A program made the translations under genes and the position numbers. From the NCBI GenBank assembly GCA_039024895.1, contig JBCCPJ010000008.1, forward strand, positions 1 through 64,000: DNA of 64,000 bases. Direction: 5' to 3'. This document shows, one piece after another, positions 16,615-25,211 of the stretch. Each line of letters starts with the position of its first letter. Within the stretch, counting starts at the first letter, position 1. This DNA is from JAJDOD01 sp039024895 (lineage in GTDB: Bacteria > Pseudomonadota > Alphaproteobacteria > Rhodobacterales > Rhodobacteraceae). A model generated the notes under the pieces. The model searched no databases. It worked only from the letters and a program-made list of their open reading frames with translations, and had not been told where the DNA came from.

Positions 16615-17709
16615 TTATTGCCCGATTGCGTAAAGGTACCCGGCAACTGCCGCGATGATCAGCCCCACAAAGACGGCAAAAAGGATTTTCCACGTCGACC
16701 AGGGTCGCTCGCCGGTCACTTGGCCCGTTTGCCCATTCACCACAAAACGAAACGACCGTCCGCGAAACTTGTAAGCGGCGATCCAGACCGGCACGAGTAT
16801 ATGCTTGAACGTCATCTCCGATAGCCGTGTGTCCACATGATCGATCCGCTGCCGATCCCCGCCAATATCAAACTTGATGTCGCGCCTGATCTGGCGGTCC
16901 ATGATATCGCGCGCTTCGGTGAAGGCGTCCTCTAGCTCTATTGTATAGGCCTCCGCCCGGAACCCGGCGAGGTATTCCGGCTGATAGGGCTCCAGTCGTG
17001 TCATGTCCCAGTGGATGAGGGTTTGTCGAAAGCGGTCGGGCAGGGCGGTTGACGCCACGACCAGCACATCGTCAAAGAAACGGGCCACGCGACCGCGCAC
17101 GTCGCGCCAACGGATCTTGGGAACGTTTACCGTTTGCCGCTTGCCGTTGCGCATGACGGTCTTGCGTTCGTGATAGACTGTTCCCCGTTGCCCCCGATAC
17201 CGCGTGTCGGTTTCGGCATCGAAGGTCCAGCACGGGGTATAGACACCCGACATCTTGCGGCCTTTGCGGGCATATTCCATCAAGCCGTTGGGCGCGAACC
17301 AAAGCGAGCCTAGCCATTGGGTCATCGCAACCCGCGCTTCGCTTTCATCAAGCGCAAATGGCAGAACGGCGGCGGGCTTGATTTGTCGCGACGGCCCTGT
17401 GTCGATCACAACGGGCGTGGCGCAAAACGGGCATTCCTTCGCATGGACAGCGGCATCGAATTCGGTGCGTGCGCCGCAGTTGGGACAGGTGGAGGTGCGC
17501 GTCTCCTCCATTTCTGCCGTGCCTTTGCCCGCGCGCAACGCGCCCACCAGATCATGTTCCGCCACAGCCGCCGATCGGCTCCAGGGGCCGTTCTCAATGA
17601 CCCGCGTGTTGCCGCAGTGATCGCAGACCAGTTGATCCTCGCCGGGGTCGAAGCGAAAATCGGCCCCGCAATTGTCACAAGGAAATCGATGTTCCTCCAG
17701 TCCCATCAC
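16615..17709 (-). CDS. Zinc-ribbon membrane protein (TFIIB-type, YdjG-like)
   Basis: The 364-residue protein starts with two zinc ribbons: CDNCG...CDHCG (about residues 10-35) and CPNCG...CPFC (about 75-100). A beta-rich middle region follows, and one membrane helix lies at the very C-terminus (ILFAVFVGLIIAAVAGYLYA). Such proteins are often mislabelled as primosomal N' helicases, but no helicase motif is present. A zinc ribbon plus membrane anchor recalls YdjG of Bacillus, a partner of the SPFH protein YdjI, and an SPFH gene lies two genes upstream here. Its ATG overlaps the stop of the b561-like gene. Confidence 0.8.
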   Translation of the reverse strand: MMGLEEHRFPCDNCGADFRFDPGEDQLVCDHCGNTRVIENGPWSRSAAVAEHDLVGALRAGKGTAEMEETRTSTCPNCGARTEFDAAVHAKECPFCATPVVIDTGPSRQIKPAAVLPFALDESEARVAMTQWLGSLWFAPNGLMEYARKGRKMSGVYTPCWTFDAETDTRYRGQRGTVYHERKTVMRNGKRQTVNVPKIRWRDVRGRVARFFDDVLVVASTALPDRFRQTLIHWDMTRLEPYQPEYLAGFRAEAYTIELEDAFTEARDIMDRQIRRDIKFDIGGDRQRIDHVDTRLSEMTFKHILVPVWIAAYKFRGRSFRFVVNGQTGQVTGERPWSTWKILFAVFVGLIIAAVAGYLYAIGQ

Positions 17710-18137
17710 AGCACCTTATGGAGGAAGCGTGGTGTAATATTCCGCAGCGATCCGTCGTAAAGCGCCGTATGGCGCCAAAGGTGAAACAGGCCATGCATCA
17801 GGCCGCCAAAAAAGATCACCTGCACCACGATATAGGTGACGCGCTCCGGCTGGTTGGTCAAAAACACCAAGGCCATGCCAACGAGCGAAAGGTAAAGGAC
17901 CGGGTGTTGCAGCCTGTGGGCCAGCCGCGCGCCGCCGTCCAGCTTTGGTCCCGGTTTGAAGAAGACCCGCCGACGCACCACAAGAAGCCCAACCCAAACA
18001 GCTGTGATGGCCACAAAGGGTTGCACAAGCCACGGTGGCCAATCCGGTGTCGTGGACCAGATCAGATAAACCAAAAGGAAGGACAGCCAGTGGAGCAGGA
18101 TCACCGCCCGGCGGTCTATCTTCACAATCTTGCTCAC
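17706..18137 (-). CDS. Cytochrome b561-like small membrane protein
   Basis: A 143-residue protein with about four membrane helices. His residues in LLHWLSF, RLAHRLQHPVLY and LMHGLFHLWRH are placed like the heme-ligand His of bacterial b561/di-heme cytochrome b proteins, so heme binding is likely but unproved. The start is a GTG that overlaps the stop of the SPFH gene (GTGA) with GGAG five bases upstream; longer readings in this and another frame are shadows of the SPFH gene. It is tightly coupled to both neighbours. Confidence 0.72.
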   Translation of the reverse strand: MSKIVKIDRRAVILLHWLSFLLVYLIWSTTPDWPPWLVQPFVAITAVWVGLLVVRRRVFFKPGPKLDGGARLAHRLQHPVLYLSLVGMALVFLTNQPERVTYIVVQVIFFGGLMHGLFHLWRHTALYDGSLRNITPRFLHKVL

Positions 18138-19240
18138 GCTCCGGGAGGTGGTGGCGGCGCGACCGTGAACAGTTCGGCGAGTTCCGTCTCTTCCGCGTGC
18201 TGCCAGCCATCCTGGCCGGGCGTCCAAACCCAACTGTCTCGGACAAGCTGACCCTTGGCGGCCATCTGACCGAGATCGGCTTTGGAAAACGGCCCCGTTG
18301 TCTCGCCCCCGGCCGAGATGTGCCAAACATGCTCGACCGGTGGCGGCGGCGGTGGGGCGGGCGCAGCGGGCGCTTGGCCCCACGGACCGCGCGCGCCACC
18401 CATGGTCATGCCACCCATCGCCATGCCCATGCCAGCGCCCAGCCCCATGCCCATCGATTGACCAGCCGCACTGCCGGGTTGACCCATGGCCTCCGCCGTC
18501 TTGTAGCGGAAATGGTCATCGAGCGAGCCGATCAGCCCCCGTGATGTCCGCTCATCAAGGGCCTTCTCCACGGCGGGCGGAAGGGAGATGTTCTCGATAT
18601 AAAGTTCAGGCAATTCAATACCGTAGGCAGAGATCGTGCCTGAAATCGCTTCAGCCACCAGCTTGCCCAGGTCTTTGGTATTGGCGGCCATGTCGAGGAT
18701 CGGCAGCCCGCTCGACGAGATTACCCGGCTGAACTCCTGAACAATGATGTTGCGGATTTGGAAACTGATTTCGTCCATGGTGAATTCGCCGTCGGTGCCG
18801 ACGATCTCCACAAGAAACTTGCCCGGGTCCGTGACCTTGACGGTGTAGGTGCCATAGGCGCGAAGGCGCGTCGGCCCAAACTCGGGGTCGCGGATCATGA
18901 TCGGGTTCTTTGTCCCCCATTTGAGGTTGGTGAACCGCCGGGTCGCAACGAAATACACCTCCGACTTGAATGGCGAGCGAAACCCGTGATCCCAGTGCTG
19001 GAGCGTTGTCAGGATCGGCATGTTGTTGGTCTCAAGCATGTAGAGACCCGGCATAAACACGTCCGCCAATTGACCTTCATGCACAAAGACCGCCGCCTGG
19101 CTTTCGCGCACGGTCAGCTTCGCACCGTATTTGATCTCGTGGTCCTCCCGGTCGAAACGCCAGACCATCGTGTCGCGTGTATCATCCGTCCAGTGGATGA
19201 CGTCGATGAACTCACCGGTCAGAAAATCAAGAATACCCAT
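18134..19240 (-). CDS. SPFH-domain protein with C-terminal GYF_2-like domain (YdjI/virion-core type)
   Basis: A 368-residue protein. Residues about 1-240 form the SPFH/band-7-like domain of the YdjI or virion core protein type (starts MGILDFLTGEFIDVI; DPGKFLVEIVG). A flexible Met/Gly- then Pro/Ala-rich linker (about 255-305) follows. The last ~60 residues (HVWHISAGGETTGPFSKADL, ending PPPPPGA) look like a GYF_2 protein-binding domain. The start has GGAGGGG upstream. SPFH proteins of this kind scaffold membrane microdomains; in Bacillus YdjI recruits PspA to damaged membranes. Confidence 0.85.
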   Translation of the reverse strand: MGILDFLTGEFIDVIHWTDDTRDTMVWRFDREDHEIKYGAKLTVRESQAAVFVHEGQLADVFMPGLYMLETNNMPILTTLQHWDHGFRSPFKSEVYFVATRRFTNLKWGTKNPIMIRDPEFGPTRLRAYGTYTVKVTDPGKFLVEIVGTDGEFTMDEISFQIRNIIVQEFSRVISSSGLPILDMAANTKDLGKLVAEAISGTISAYGIELPELYIENISLPPAVEKALDERTSRGLIGSLDDHFRYKTAEAMGQPGSAAGQSMGMGLGAGMGMAMGGMTMGGARGPWGQAPAAPAPPPPPPVEHVWHISAGGETTGPFSKADLGQMAAKGQLVRDSWVWTPGQDGWQHAEETELAELFTVAPPPPPGA

Positions 19241-19335
19241 TGTCCCCTCCGTGAACATGTTCTGCATCAGCCCGCCGGGCTGGCAAACTCCAAACGCAAT
19301 GCGGTTGCGCGCGCCGTATCATCCAGTGCCACCCG

Positions 19336-20271
19336 TCAAAAATTCGACCCCAGTTGCGCCTGCGCCAGCCGATTGACCGTTGCGCGCGCTTCGATCGCCG
19401 ACAGCCCGGGCGCAAGTGCCGGGTCGTAAAGGATGGAGAGCATCCGCTCGTCCATCGCTGTCAGCCGACCGAACTCGTCGTCATCGTTGAAGATCGATGG
19501 GCGCGCCGACGGGCTATCATTGGCGAGGCCAAGACCCTGCGAAAGTTCTTCGTGAATACAGGATTGACGCAACAGGAGCGGCAGCTCGTTCCGGATGACC
19601 GCAACGGCTTGGCGGATCACGCCGTCATCGCCAGGGTCCGCCGCCAGAACCAGGCAATAGCTTGCCCGGTCGAGGTTTTCTATCAGGTCAATCTCGCGAT
19701 CCCGGATCGTCGGGATCAGCCGTTTCAGTGTAGGTCCCGCAACCTGTCGCTCATCTTCGGAGAGGATCAGGACACGGAAGTTGCCAGCGCGCTCTACAAA
19801 CCGCACGGGATGCCCGGATGTACGCCCCAACCGGTCGGCAAAACGGCGGATCGCCGCGCGATCATCCGCGCGCTGGGCCGGATCGACGCTGGCGCCAAAG
19901 ATGGCTTCGATACGCACAGGTTCTTTCCAGCGGCGCAAGATGCTTGCGCTTTCCTGGCGCACTAGCGCTTGTCCCACATCGCTGAACTCCTGGGCGAAGG
20001 CGATGGTCATGAACGTATCCGACAGGCGCCGCGCGTCGAAAGGCACATCTGGCCCGCCGCCATCAAGGCGAAGGAGACCACGTGTTTTGTGGCCTTGTTC
20101 GACCCGTTCATAATATGCCCGTAGAGCTTTGCTTGCCGCCGACGGTTCTTCTGCGACCACCGCCGGGGGTGGGGACGGGGTGGCAGGGGGTCCGAACAGG
20201 GCATCGAACTGCGCACAACCTGCGAGCAGCAGAAAAAGACCCCCAAAGCTCAGACCCCGGGTTACACACAT
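19336..20271 (-). CDS. DUF2927 lipoprotein
   Basis: A 311-residue protein with a lipoprotein signal (LLLAGC, Cys near residue 19). The region from LRAYYERVEQGHKTRGLLR to about residue 290 matches DUF2927, a family common in Rhodobacterales that looks like a degenerate secreted peptidase (the segment ELSQGLGLANDS lacks a full metal site by eye). It follows telA by three bases and is 95 bp from the SPFH gene, so it is probably part of the same operon and acts at the periplasmic side. Confidence 0.82.
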   Translation of the reverse strand: MCVTRGLSFGGLFLLLAGCAQFDALFGPPATPSPPPAVVAEEPSAASKALRAYYERVEQGHKTRGLLRLDGGGPDVPFDARRLSDTFMTIAFAQEFSDVGQALVRQESASILRRWKEPVRIEAIFGASVDPAQRADDRAAIRRFADRLGRTSGHPVRFVERAGNFRVLILSEDERQVAGPTLKRLIPTIRDREIDLIENLDRASYCLVLAADPGDDGVIRQAVAVIRNELPLLLRQSCIHEELSQGLGLANDSPSARPSIFNDDDEFGRLTAMDERMLSILYDPALAPGLSAIEARATVNRLAQAQLGSNF

Positions 20272-20274
20272 GGT

Positions 20275-21471
20275 TCAGGCCGGAACGCTCTCCCCGGCAT
20301 TGGTGCCGGTACCGTCCTTACGCGCTTTGGCAGAGGCGAGCGTGGCCTTGAGTTCGGCCTCCATCTTCTGAAGCTCCACTTCCGCTTCGGCCCGCTTTTT
20401 CTTGCCCTCATCGGCAATCTGGAGGCTCTCTTCGATGGTTGCGACGAGATCGGAGTTGGCTTTCTTGACGGCCTCGATATCAAAGACGCCGCGCTCCATT
20501 TCTTCGCGGATCATCTTGTTCGCTGAACGCAGGTTTTCCGCATTTGCGGTCAGCAGTTCATTCGTCAGGTCATTGGCCTCGCGCACCGCTTCCGCGGCCT
20601 CGGCAGAGCGCTGAATGGTGACGGCCTGTGCCAATTGGGTCTCCCAAAGCGGCACCGTATTGACCAGCGTCGAGTTGATCTTGGTGACGAGCGATTTGTC
20701 GTTTTCCTGCACCAAGCGTATCGACGGCAGCGACTGCATCGTTACCTGACGCGTCAGTTTCAGGTCATGCACACGACGTTCCAGATCATCCCGCGCGGCC
20801 CGCAGGTCGCGCAGTTCCTGCGCCTTCATCACGCCTTGATCCTCTGAGGCGCTTTGAACTTCGGCTTCCTTGGCAGGGATGTCCGTAGTGTCGAGCCGGC
20901 TGATCTTTTCTTCACCGGCCGCGATATAAAGCGCTAATTCGTCGTAGAAATTCAGCGTTTTGTCATAAAGCTGGTCGAGCGACTTGATGTCTTTCAACAA
21001 TTGGTGCTCATGGCCCAGCAGATCGTCCGTGATTTTGTCGATCTGGTCTTGCACTTTTTCAAACTTCGCCACGAAATTGTGGATCGGCGCGGCGCGGCCC
21101 AACAGACGCTCCCACCAGGAGCGCTCGCGGCGGACATCCAGCTCACTGATGGAAAAACCGCGAATGGTCGACACGATACCGCGCAGGCTGTCACCGGCGG
21201 GTCCGACATCCTTGTTCTTCACATCCGCCAGCATCGACTGGCTGATTTCCTGCAATTCGGCCTGGGCAGCAGAGCCAAAGGAAACGATTGAGTTCGTGTC
21301 CGTCATATCAAGCTCGCCAATACGCCGCTCAATCTCCGCTGTCGTTTGCGGATCGGCAGCTTCAAAAGCGACGATCTCATTTGCGGGTGCGGGTTCCGGC
21401 AGGAGCACTTCGCTCACTTCCTTCACCTCTGCCAAAGCCTGTTCGGCTTCCTGACGCACACGTTCTTCCAT
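20275..21471 (-). CDS. Toxic anion resistance protein TelA/KlaA family
   Basis: A 398-residue, largely alpha-helical cytoplasmic protein with long coiled coils, for example around residues 150-260 and at the Glu/Lys-rich end (EAEVELQKMEAELKATL). Motifs such as FGSAAQAELQEISQSML match TelA, a family linked to tellurite and other envelope stress. It directly follows xpaC, the partner gene found beside telA in many genomes. The helical, PspA-like build makes it a candidate for the peripheral scaffold of this operon (inference). Confidence 0.9.
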   Translation of the reverse strand: MEERVRQEAEQALAEVKEVSEVLLPEPAPANEIVAFEAADPQTTAEIERRIGELDMTDTNSIVSFGSAAQAELQEISQSMLADVKNKDVGPAGDSLRGIVSTIRGFSISELDVRRERSWWERLLGRAAPIHNFVAKFEKVQDQIDKITDDLLGHEHQLLKDIKSLDQLYDKTLNFYDELALYIAAGEEKISRLDTTDIPAKEAEVQSASEDQGVMKAQELRDLRAARDDLERRVHDLKLTRQVTMQSLPSIRLVQENDKSLVTKINSTLVNTVPLWETQLAQAVTIQRSAEAAEAVREANDLTNELLTANAENLRSANKMIREEMERGVFDIEAVKKANSDLVATIEESLQIADEGKKKRAEAEVELQKMEAELKATLASAKARKDGTGTNAGESVPA

Positions 21472-21492
21472 GGGGTGTTCCCTCCTCGCTGG

Positions 21493-22368
21493 TCAAATCT
21501 CGCTGCGGACGCCTTCGCGTTCTAGCCGATCACGGAGCACTTCGATCTCCACATCGAGCGAGGACTTGTCGTCCAACAGCAGTTTTTCGGTTTTTTGTGC
21601 AAATGAACTTTCCAGGTCATCCAGCAACGCTTCGTAGTCGGCACGCGCCTCCGTATTTTGCGACCGCGCGTACAAATCGGCAAACTGGACCGTCGCATCG
21701 CGCGCACCCAGCAGATAGACGCCCAAGAACTTTCGCGCACTTGTCAGATCGCGCGGGTCTTCTTCCACCACGCGGAACATGCCACGGGCGGTTTCTATGA
21801 AATCGCTCACCCGGCGCTCAAGGGCGGGTACCTGCGCCCGACGAATTGCGTCCCGCATGGCCGCCAAATGCCGCTCGGCTTCATCAACAACGCGCGCCAC
21901 CCGATCCGTCTGGTACTCGTTCATCCCTTCGGTGCCCTTGTCTTGCAACGGGTCAGGCCCAAAAGCCACGAAATGCAGCGCAGTCCCGAGTATGAAGAAC
22001 AGAGCGGGATTGATCAGGCTGAAAGTCGTGTGGTCCAGACCGGCGATGGCAAGACCCAGTCCCGTCAGGACCGATCCGAAAATCTTCCGCGGCATCGCAG
22101 GCTTCTTAGCGACGCGCCGCGCATTATAGGCATCTTCCGCGATCAACCCCTGTTTGGTTAACCAAGCGGCAAGCATCATAATGCCGAAGGCAAAAACCTT
22201 CAGGAAAAGCCCGGTTGGTTCCATCTGGAACCCGACCAGCAACATCGGCACTGGCGCAACGAAAAGGAAATTGACCCGAGCACCGGACCGGCTTCGCCGC
22301 AGACCGTCGGGGTTCCCAGGACGCGACGCGGCGCCCGGACTGTACTTGCCGCCAAAGCGCTCAGCCAT
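21493..22368 (-). CDS. XpaC family (5-bromo-4-chloroindolyl phosphate hydrolysis) protein
   Basis: A 291-residue protein with three or four membrane helices in the first half (VNFLFVAPVPMLLVGFQ; LKVFAFGIMMLAAWL; and two near 95-145), then a helical cytoplasmic domain (ERHLAAMRDAIRRAQ; DYEALLDDLESSFAQ). This matches XpaC, the regular neighbour of TelA. I chose the ATG at 22368 (MAERFGGKYSPG), which touches the stop of the preceding small membrane protein gene; a longer reading adds 13 basic residues. Confidence 0.85.
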   Translation of the reverse strand: MAERFGGKYSPGAASRPGNPDGLRRSRSGARVNFLFVAPVPMLLVGFQMEPTGLFLKVFAFGIMMLAAWLTKQGLIAEDAYNARRVAKKPAMPRKIFGSVLTGLGLAIAGLDHTTFSLINPALFFILGTALHFVAFGPDPLQDKGTEGMNEYQTDRVARVVDEAERHLAAMRDAIRRAQVPALERRVSDFIETARGMFRVVEEDPRDLTSARKFLGVYLLGARDATVQFADLYARSQNTEARADYEALLDDLESSFAQKTEKLLLDDKSSLDVEIEVLRDRLEREGVRSEI

Positions 22369-22601
22369 CACGAGCCTCCGCTGACGGAGACGTACATAAT
22401 CAGGCACAAAAGCAGGAAAAAGGCCGCCTTCTGCATGGTTCCCCCAGTTGTCAGGGCCTCCGTTCCACCGGCACGTTCAAATGAACGCGATGCGCTTTTC
22501 AGCAGCACGACGATCAACCCGACAACCACAACGGCTGCGATCAATGCCAAGGCGAAACGGTGCATCCCGTTAAAAATACCCCAGTTGCTTGACGTTAACA
22601 T
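22368..22601 (-). CDS. Small two-helix membrane protein heading the TelA operon
   Basis: A protein of 77 residues (65 if started at MHRFALAL, 22565). It has two hydrophobic helices, FALALIAAVVVVGLIVVLL and AAFFLLLCLIMYVSV, joined by a short charged loop. GGAG stands eight bases before the first ATG, which I prefer. Its stop touches the start of the XpaC gene. Homologs of this kind appear to be unannotated; function unknown. Confidence 0.7.
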   Translation of the reverse strand: MLTSSNWGIFNGMHRFALALIAAVVVVGLIVVLLKSASRSFERAGGTEALTTGGTMQKAAFFLLLCLIMYVSVSGGS

Positions 22602-22747
22602 ATGGGGAACTCCGCCGCTGTGCCATAGGGCACGCGCAGGAAACCTCGATATTGCAAGATGTTGCGCAAAATCGCCCTCATCGTACGCACGCCCAAGGTT
22701 TCGTTAATTTTCTGAATGATTTCAAAAGTTTCGTATGCGAAACTTTT

Positions 22748-23551
22748 TCAGCGGCGGCGACGTTTCGGTTTTGGCTTTTGAGGCGGGTGCAAATTTTTTC
22801 CCCCCTCGTCTTTTTCCAGGCCAAGCTGATCGCGGACGATCTTCTGTTTTATCTCGCTCACGTCTCCCGGTTTCAAATCACCCAGGCGGAACGGGCCATA
22901 GCTGATCCGGATCAGGCGGTTGACCGGTAAATTGATTGCCTCCATCGCGCGGCGGATTTCCCGGTTTTTACCTTCGCGCAGCGCCACCGTCACCCAGGCG
23001 TTCCGTCCTTGCTGGCGGTCGAGCGTTACGGTCATCGGCCGAAACCGCTCACCCTCCAACGTCAACCCGGTTCGGAGGGGCGCGAAATCCTCATCCTTTG
23101 GCGCGCCGTGGACACGCACCCGGTACTTTCTGAGCCATCCGGTCGATGGCAATTCGAGGCGGCGTTTGACATCGCCGTCATTGGTTAAAAGCAACAACCC
23201 TTCAGAGTTCAAATCCAATCGCCCAACCGACATCACGAGCGGCATGTCCTCGGGCAACGCATCGAAGACCGTTTGGCGTCCTTTTTCGTCCTTCGTGGTC
23301 GTCACCAACCCGCTTGGCTTGTGGTAGAGCCAAATCCGGGGCGGATCGCGCGCCTCCAGTGGTTTGCCATCAACGGTGATCTTATCGGCATCGCTCACGT
23401 TCAGCGCGGGGCCGTCGATGGCCTTCCCATTCACCGTGACGCGCCCGGCTTCGATGATCTTCTCGGCCTCACGGCGCGAGGCAATCCCATGGCGGGCGAG
23501 CACTTTGGCAATGCGGTTGGTGGCAGGCGCTTCAGACATAGCGGGCGGCAT
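22748..23551 (-). CDS. RsuA/RluB-family pseudouridine synthase
   Basis: A 267-residue enzyme that isomerises uridine in rRNA. An N-terminal S4 RNA-binding domain (RIAKVLARHGIASRREAEKII) is followed by the catalytic domain with VGRLDLNSEGLLLLTNDG, where the Asp of GRLD is the nucleophile. The tail is strongly basic (PPQKPKPKRRRR). The long linker and tail fit RluB better than RsuA. The start is uncertain: ATGs at 23551 and 23539 and a TTG at 23557 all lack a good ribosome binding site. Confidence 0.9.
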   Translation of the reverse strand: MPPAMSEAPATNRIAKVLARHGIASRREAEKIIEAGRVTVNGKAIDGPALNVSDADKITVDGKPLEARDPPRIWLYHKPSGLVTTTKDEKGRQTVFDALPEDMPLVMSVGRLDLNSEGLLLLTNDGDVKRRLELPSTGWLRKYRVRVHGAPKDEDFAPLRTGLTLEGERFRPMTVTLDRQQGRNAWVTVALREGKNREIRRAMEAINLPVNRLIRISYGPFRLGDLKPGDVSEIKQKIVRDQLGLEKDEGGKNLHPPQKPKPKRRRR

Positions 23552-23625
23552 AGACAATTGTGCCGAAGGTTGAAAGGCTTGGCAGGGGCTTTGCGCGCTG
23601 CGCGCCGCCGCGTATGTGAAAAGAG

Positions 23626-24111
23626 ATGGAAGACAAAGCGCATCAACCCGGCTTCACAAGCCACATGTCCCTCGCCCTTGATGAGGCCGAAGCCGCAGCA
23701 AAACGCGGCGAAGTACCCGTTGGCGCGGTATTGGTCGCGGCGGATGGCGCGGTTTTGGCATCGGCAGGCAACCGGATGCGCGAGTTGAGCGATCCCACGG
23801 CCCATGCCGAAATGCAGGTGATCCGCGCCGGCGCGAAGGTGCTCGGGTCTGAACGGCTCATCGGCTGCGACCTCTATGTGACGCTCGAACCCTGTCCGAT
23901 GTGCGCCGCAGCGATCTCTGCCGCGCGGATTGCACGGCTCTATTACGGCGCCTCTGATCCAAAATCCGGCGGCGTGGCGCAAGGACCGCGCATCTTTTCC
24001 CATGCCCAATGCCACCATGTGCCCGAAATCTATGACGGGATCGGTGAGGCCGAAGCGCGCGCGCAACTCCAGGCATTTTTCAGAGCGAGGCGGGAAATTG
24101 GAAATTCGTAA
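23626..24111 (+). CDS. tadA: tRNA-specific adenosine deaminase
   Basis: TadA makes inosine at tRNA-Arg wobble position 34. The 161-residue protein has the zinc and proton-shuttle motifs HAEM and PCPMCAAAI, plus EVPVGAVLV and the C-terminal substrate-binding region. An alternative start is MSLALDEAEA, 14 residues later. Its last 14 bases overlap a shortened DUF1185 gene. Confidence 0.92.
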   Translation: MEDKAHQPGFTSHMSLALDEAEAAAKRGEVPVGAVLVAADGAVLASAGNRMRELSDPTAHAEMQVIRAGAKVLGSERLIGCDLYVTLEPCPMCAAAISAARIARLYYGASDPKSGGVAQGPRIFSHAQCHHVPEIYDGIGEAEARAQLQAFFRARREIGNS

Positions 24112-24445
24112 GCTCGTTGTTCAATTCGAAGAAACGCACCGGGAGCTTGACCGCGCGCTCGTGTGGCCGGCGCGCAAGGCGCTCGCCATGGCCGTGATCG
24201 TGAACCCATTCGCCGGCCGCTTCGTCGAGGACTTGACCCCACTCATTGAGATGGGCGCGGCCCTCGGCCACAAGGCCGCAGCTTACGTGCGCAGTCATTT
24301 CGATGCTGTCGAGGCTTGCATCCCCGATGCCCCCGGCGCCAATGAAATTCTCGTCGCTCTTGCCGTGACAGACAGCGCGCGCCCGCTCCCACGCATCGGT
24401 GGTCTCGAGGCGGCTGACGCCAAGGGGGAAGACGGCCTCAGGTGA
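24098..24445 (+). pseudogene. DUF1185 (amino acid synthesis family) gene with internal deletion
   Basis: The frame, from a TTG at 24098, begins EIRKLVVQFEETH and NPFAGRFVEDLTPL, the start of DUF1185 proteins, and ends AYVRSHFDAVEACIPDAPGANEI to AKGEDGLR, the end of the same family. Family members are about 190 residues; this one is 115. The middle portion, including the GGGKAIIPSAKK-type core, is missing in frame, and the two parts join at ALG-HKAAAYV. So it is probably non-functional, although the frame is open. The GAGGCGGG before the TTG could be its ribosome binding site, and it overlaps tadA by 14 bp. Confidence 0.75.
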
Positions 24446-24447
24446 GC

Positions 24448-25140
24448 TTAAAGCCTGACAGGCACCATGACCTCCGGCGTCTTCACATCGACACCGGGCA
24501 GACCGGACACCAGTTCATCCGCCGATTGTGCCAGTATGGGGAAGGTCTTGTAATGCACCGGAATGACGGTCTTGAAGTCGAAAAACCGCGCCGCAGCCCA
24601 GGCGGTTGCCTTCATGTCCATTGAAAAATGCCCGCCCGCCGACAATATCCCGATATCAGGCGCGTAGTATTCACCCATCCACGCCATATCGGCCATGATA
24701 TCGGTGTCGCCCGACACATAGACAGTCTTCCCGTCGGCCCGCAGCATGAAACCAACTTCGCTGCCGACACAAACCGGACCGTCGGGAAGGCCAAGGGTGG
24801 AAGAATGGCTCGCGGGCACCATGGTAACGGCAACATCGTTCAAAACAACCGTCCCGCCTTTGTTGAAGCCGACCGTTTCAATTCCTTCCGCCTCGGCCCA
24901 ATAGCCCATCAGATCGTATTGGCCCACGACCGTCGCACCCGTTTCCTTCGTAAGCGGCAGAACCTCGGCGATATGATCGAAATGCGCGTGGGTCAGCAGG
25001 ATATGGGTCACCCCCTTGATGGCCTCGACGCGATGTTCATCCGGAAAACTCGGGTTGCCATCGAGCCAGGGATCAATCAACAAAACCGCAGACCCGCTTT
25101 CAATCCGCATGGAGCCATGTCCTAACCAGATGAATTTCAT
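24448..25140 (-). CDS. UPF0173-type metal-dependent hydrolase (MBL fold)
   Basis: A 230-residue metallo-beta-lactamase-fold enzyme. THAHFDH is the HxHxDH metal motif, SGDTDIM contributes the bridging Asp, and the C-terminal VIPVHYKTFP carries the last His. The N-terminus MKFIWLGHGSM is typical of UPF0173 proteins. The start at 25140 has GGAGGGTAGG upstream; a longer reading adds ten residues. The substrate is unknown. It is convergent with the DUF1185 remnant, two bases away. Confidence 0.9.
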   Translation of the reverse strand: MKFIWLGHGSMRIESGSAVLLIDPWLDGNPSFPDEHRVEAIKGVTHILLTHAHFDHIAEVLPLTKETGATVVGQYDLMGYWAEAEGIETVGFNKGGTVVLNDVAVTMVPASHSSTLGLPDGPVCVGSEVGFMLRADGKTVYVSGDTDIMADMAWMGEYYAPDIGILSAGGHFSMDMKATAWAAARFFDFKTVIPVHYKTFPILAQSADELVSGLPGVDVKTPEVMVPVRL

Positions 25141-25211
25141 GATGCCTACCCTCCCTGTGTTGCGCCGCATCCTAGCTTAATCGAAACACAAGACTAGGTG
25201 GCTTTTCCGAC

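Noticed and set aside
16615..17709. Primosomal protein N' (PriA) helicase
   Set aside because: Such names are common for this zinc-ribbon family but no Walker or helicase motifs are present.
20275..21471. PspA homolog in the membrane-stress operon
   Set aside because: The coiled-coil protein matches TelA and not PspA by its motifs; PspA itself is not in the window.
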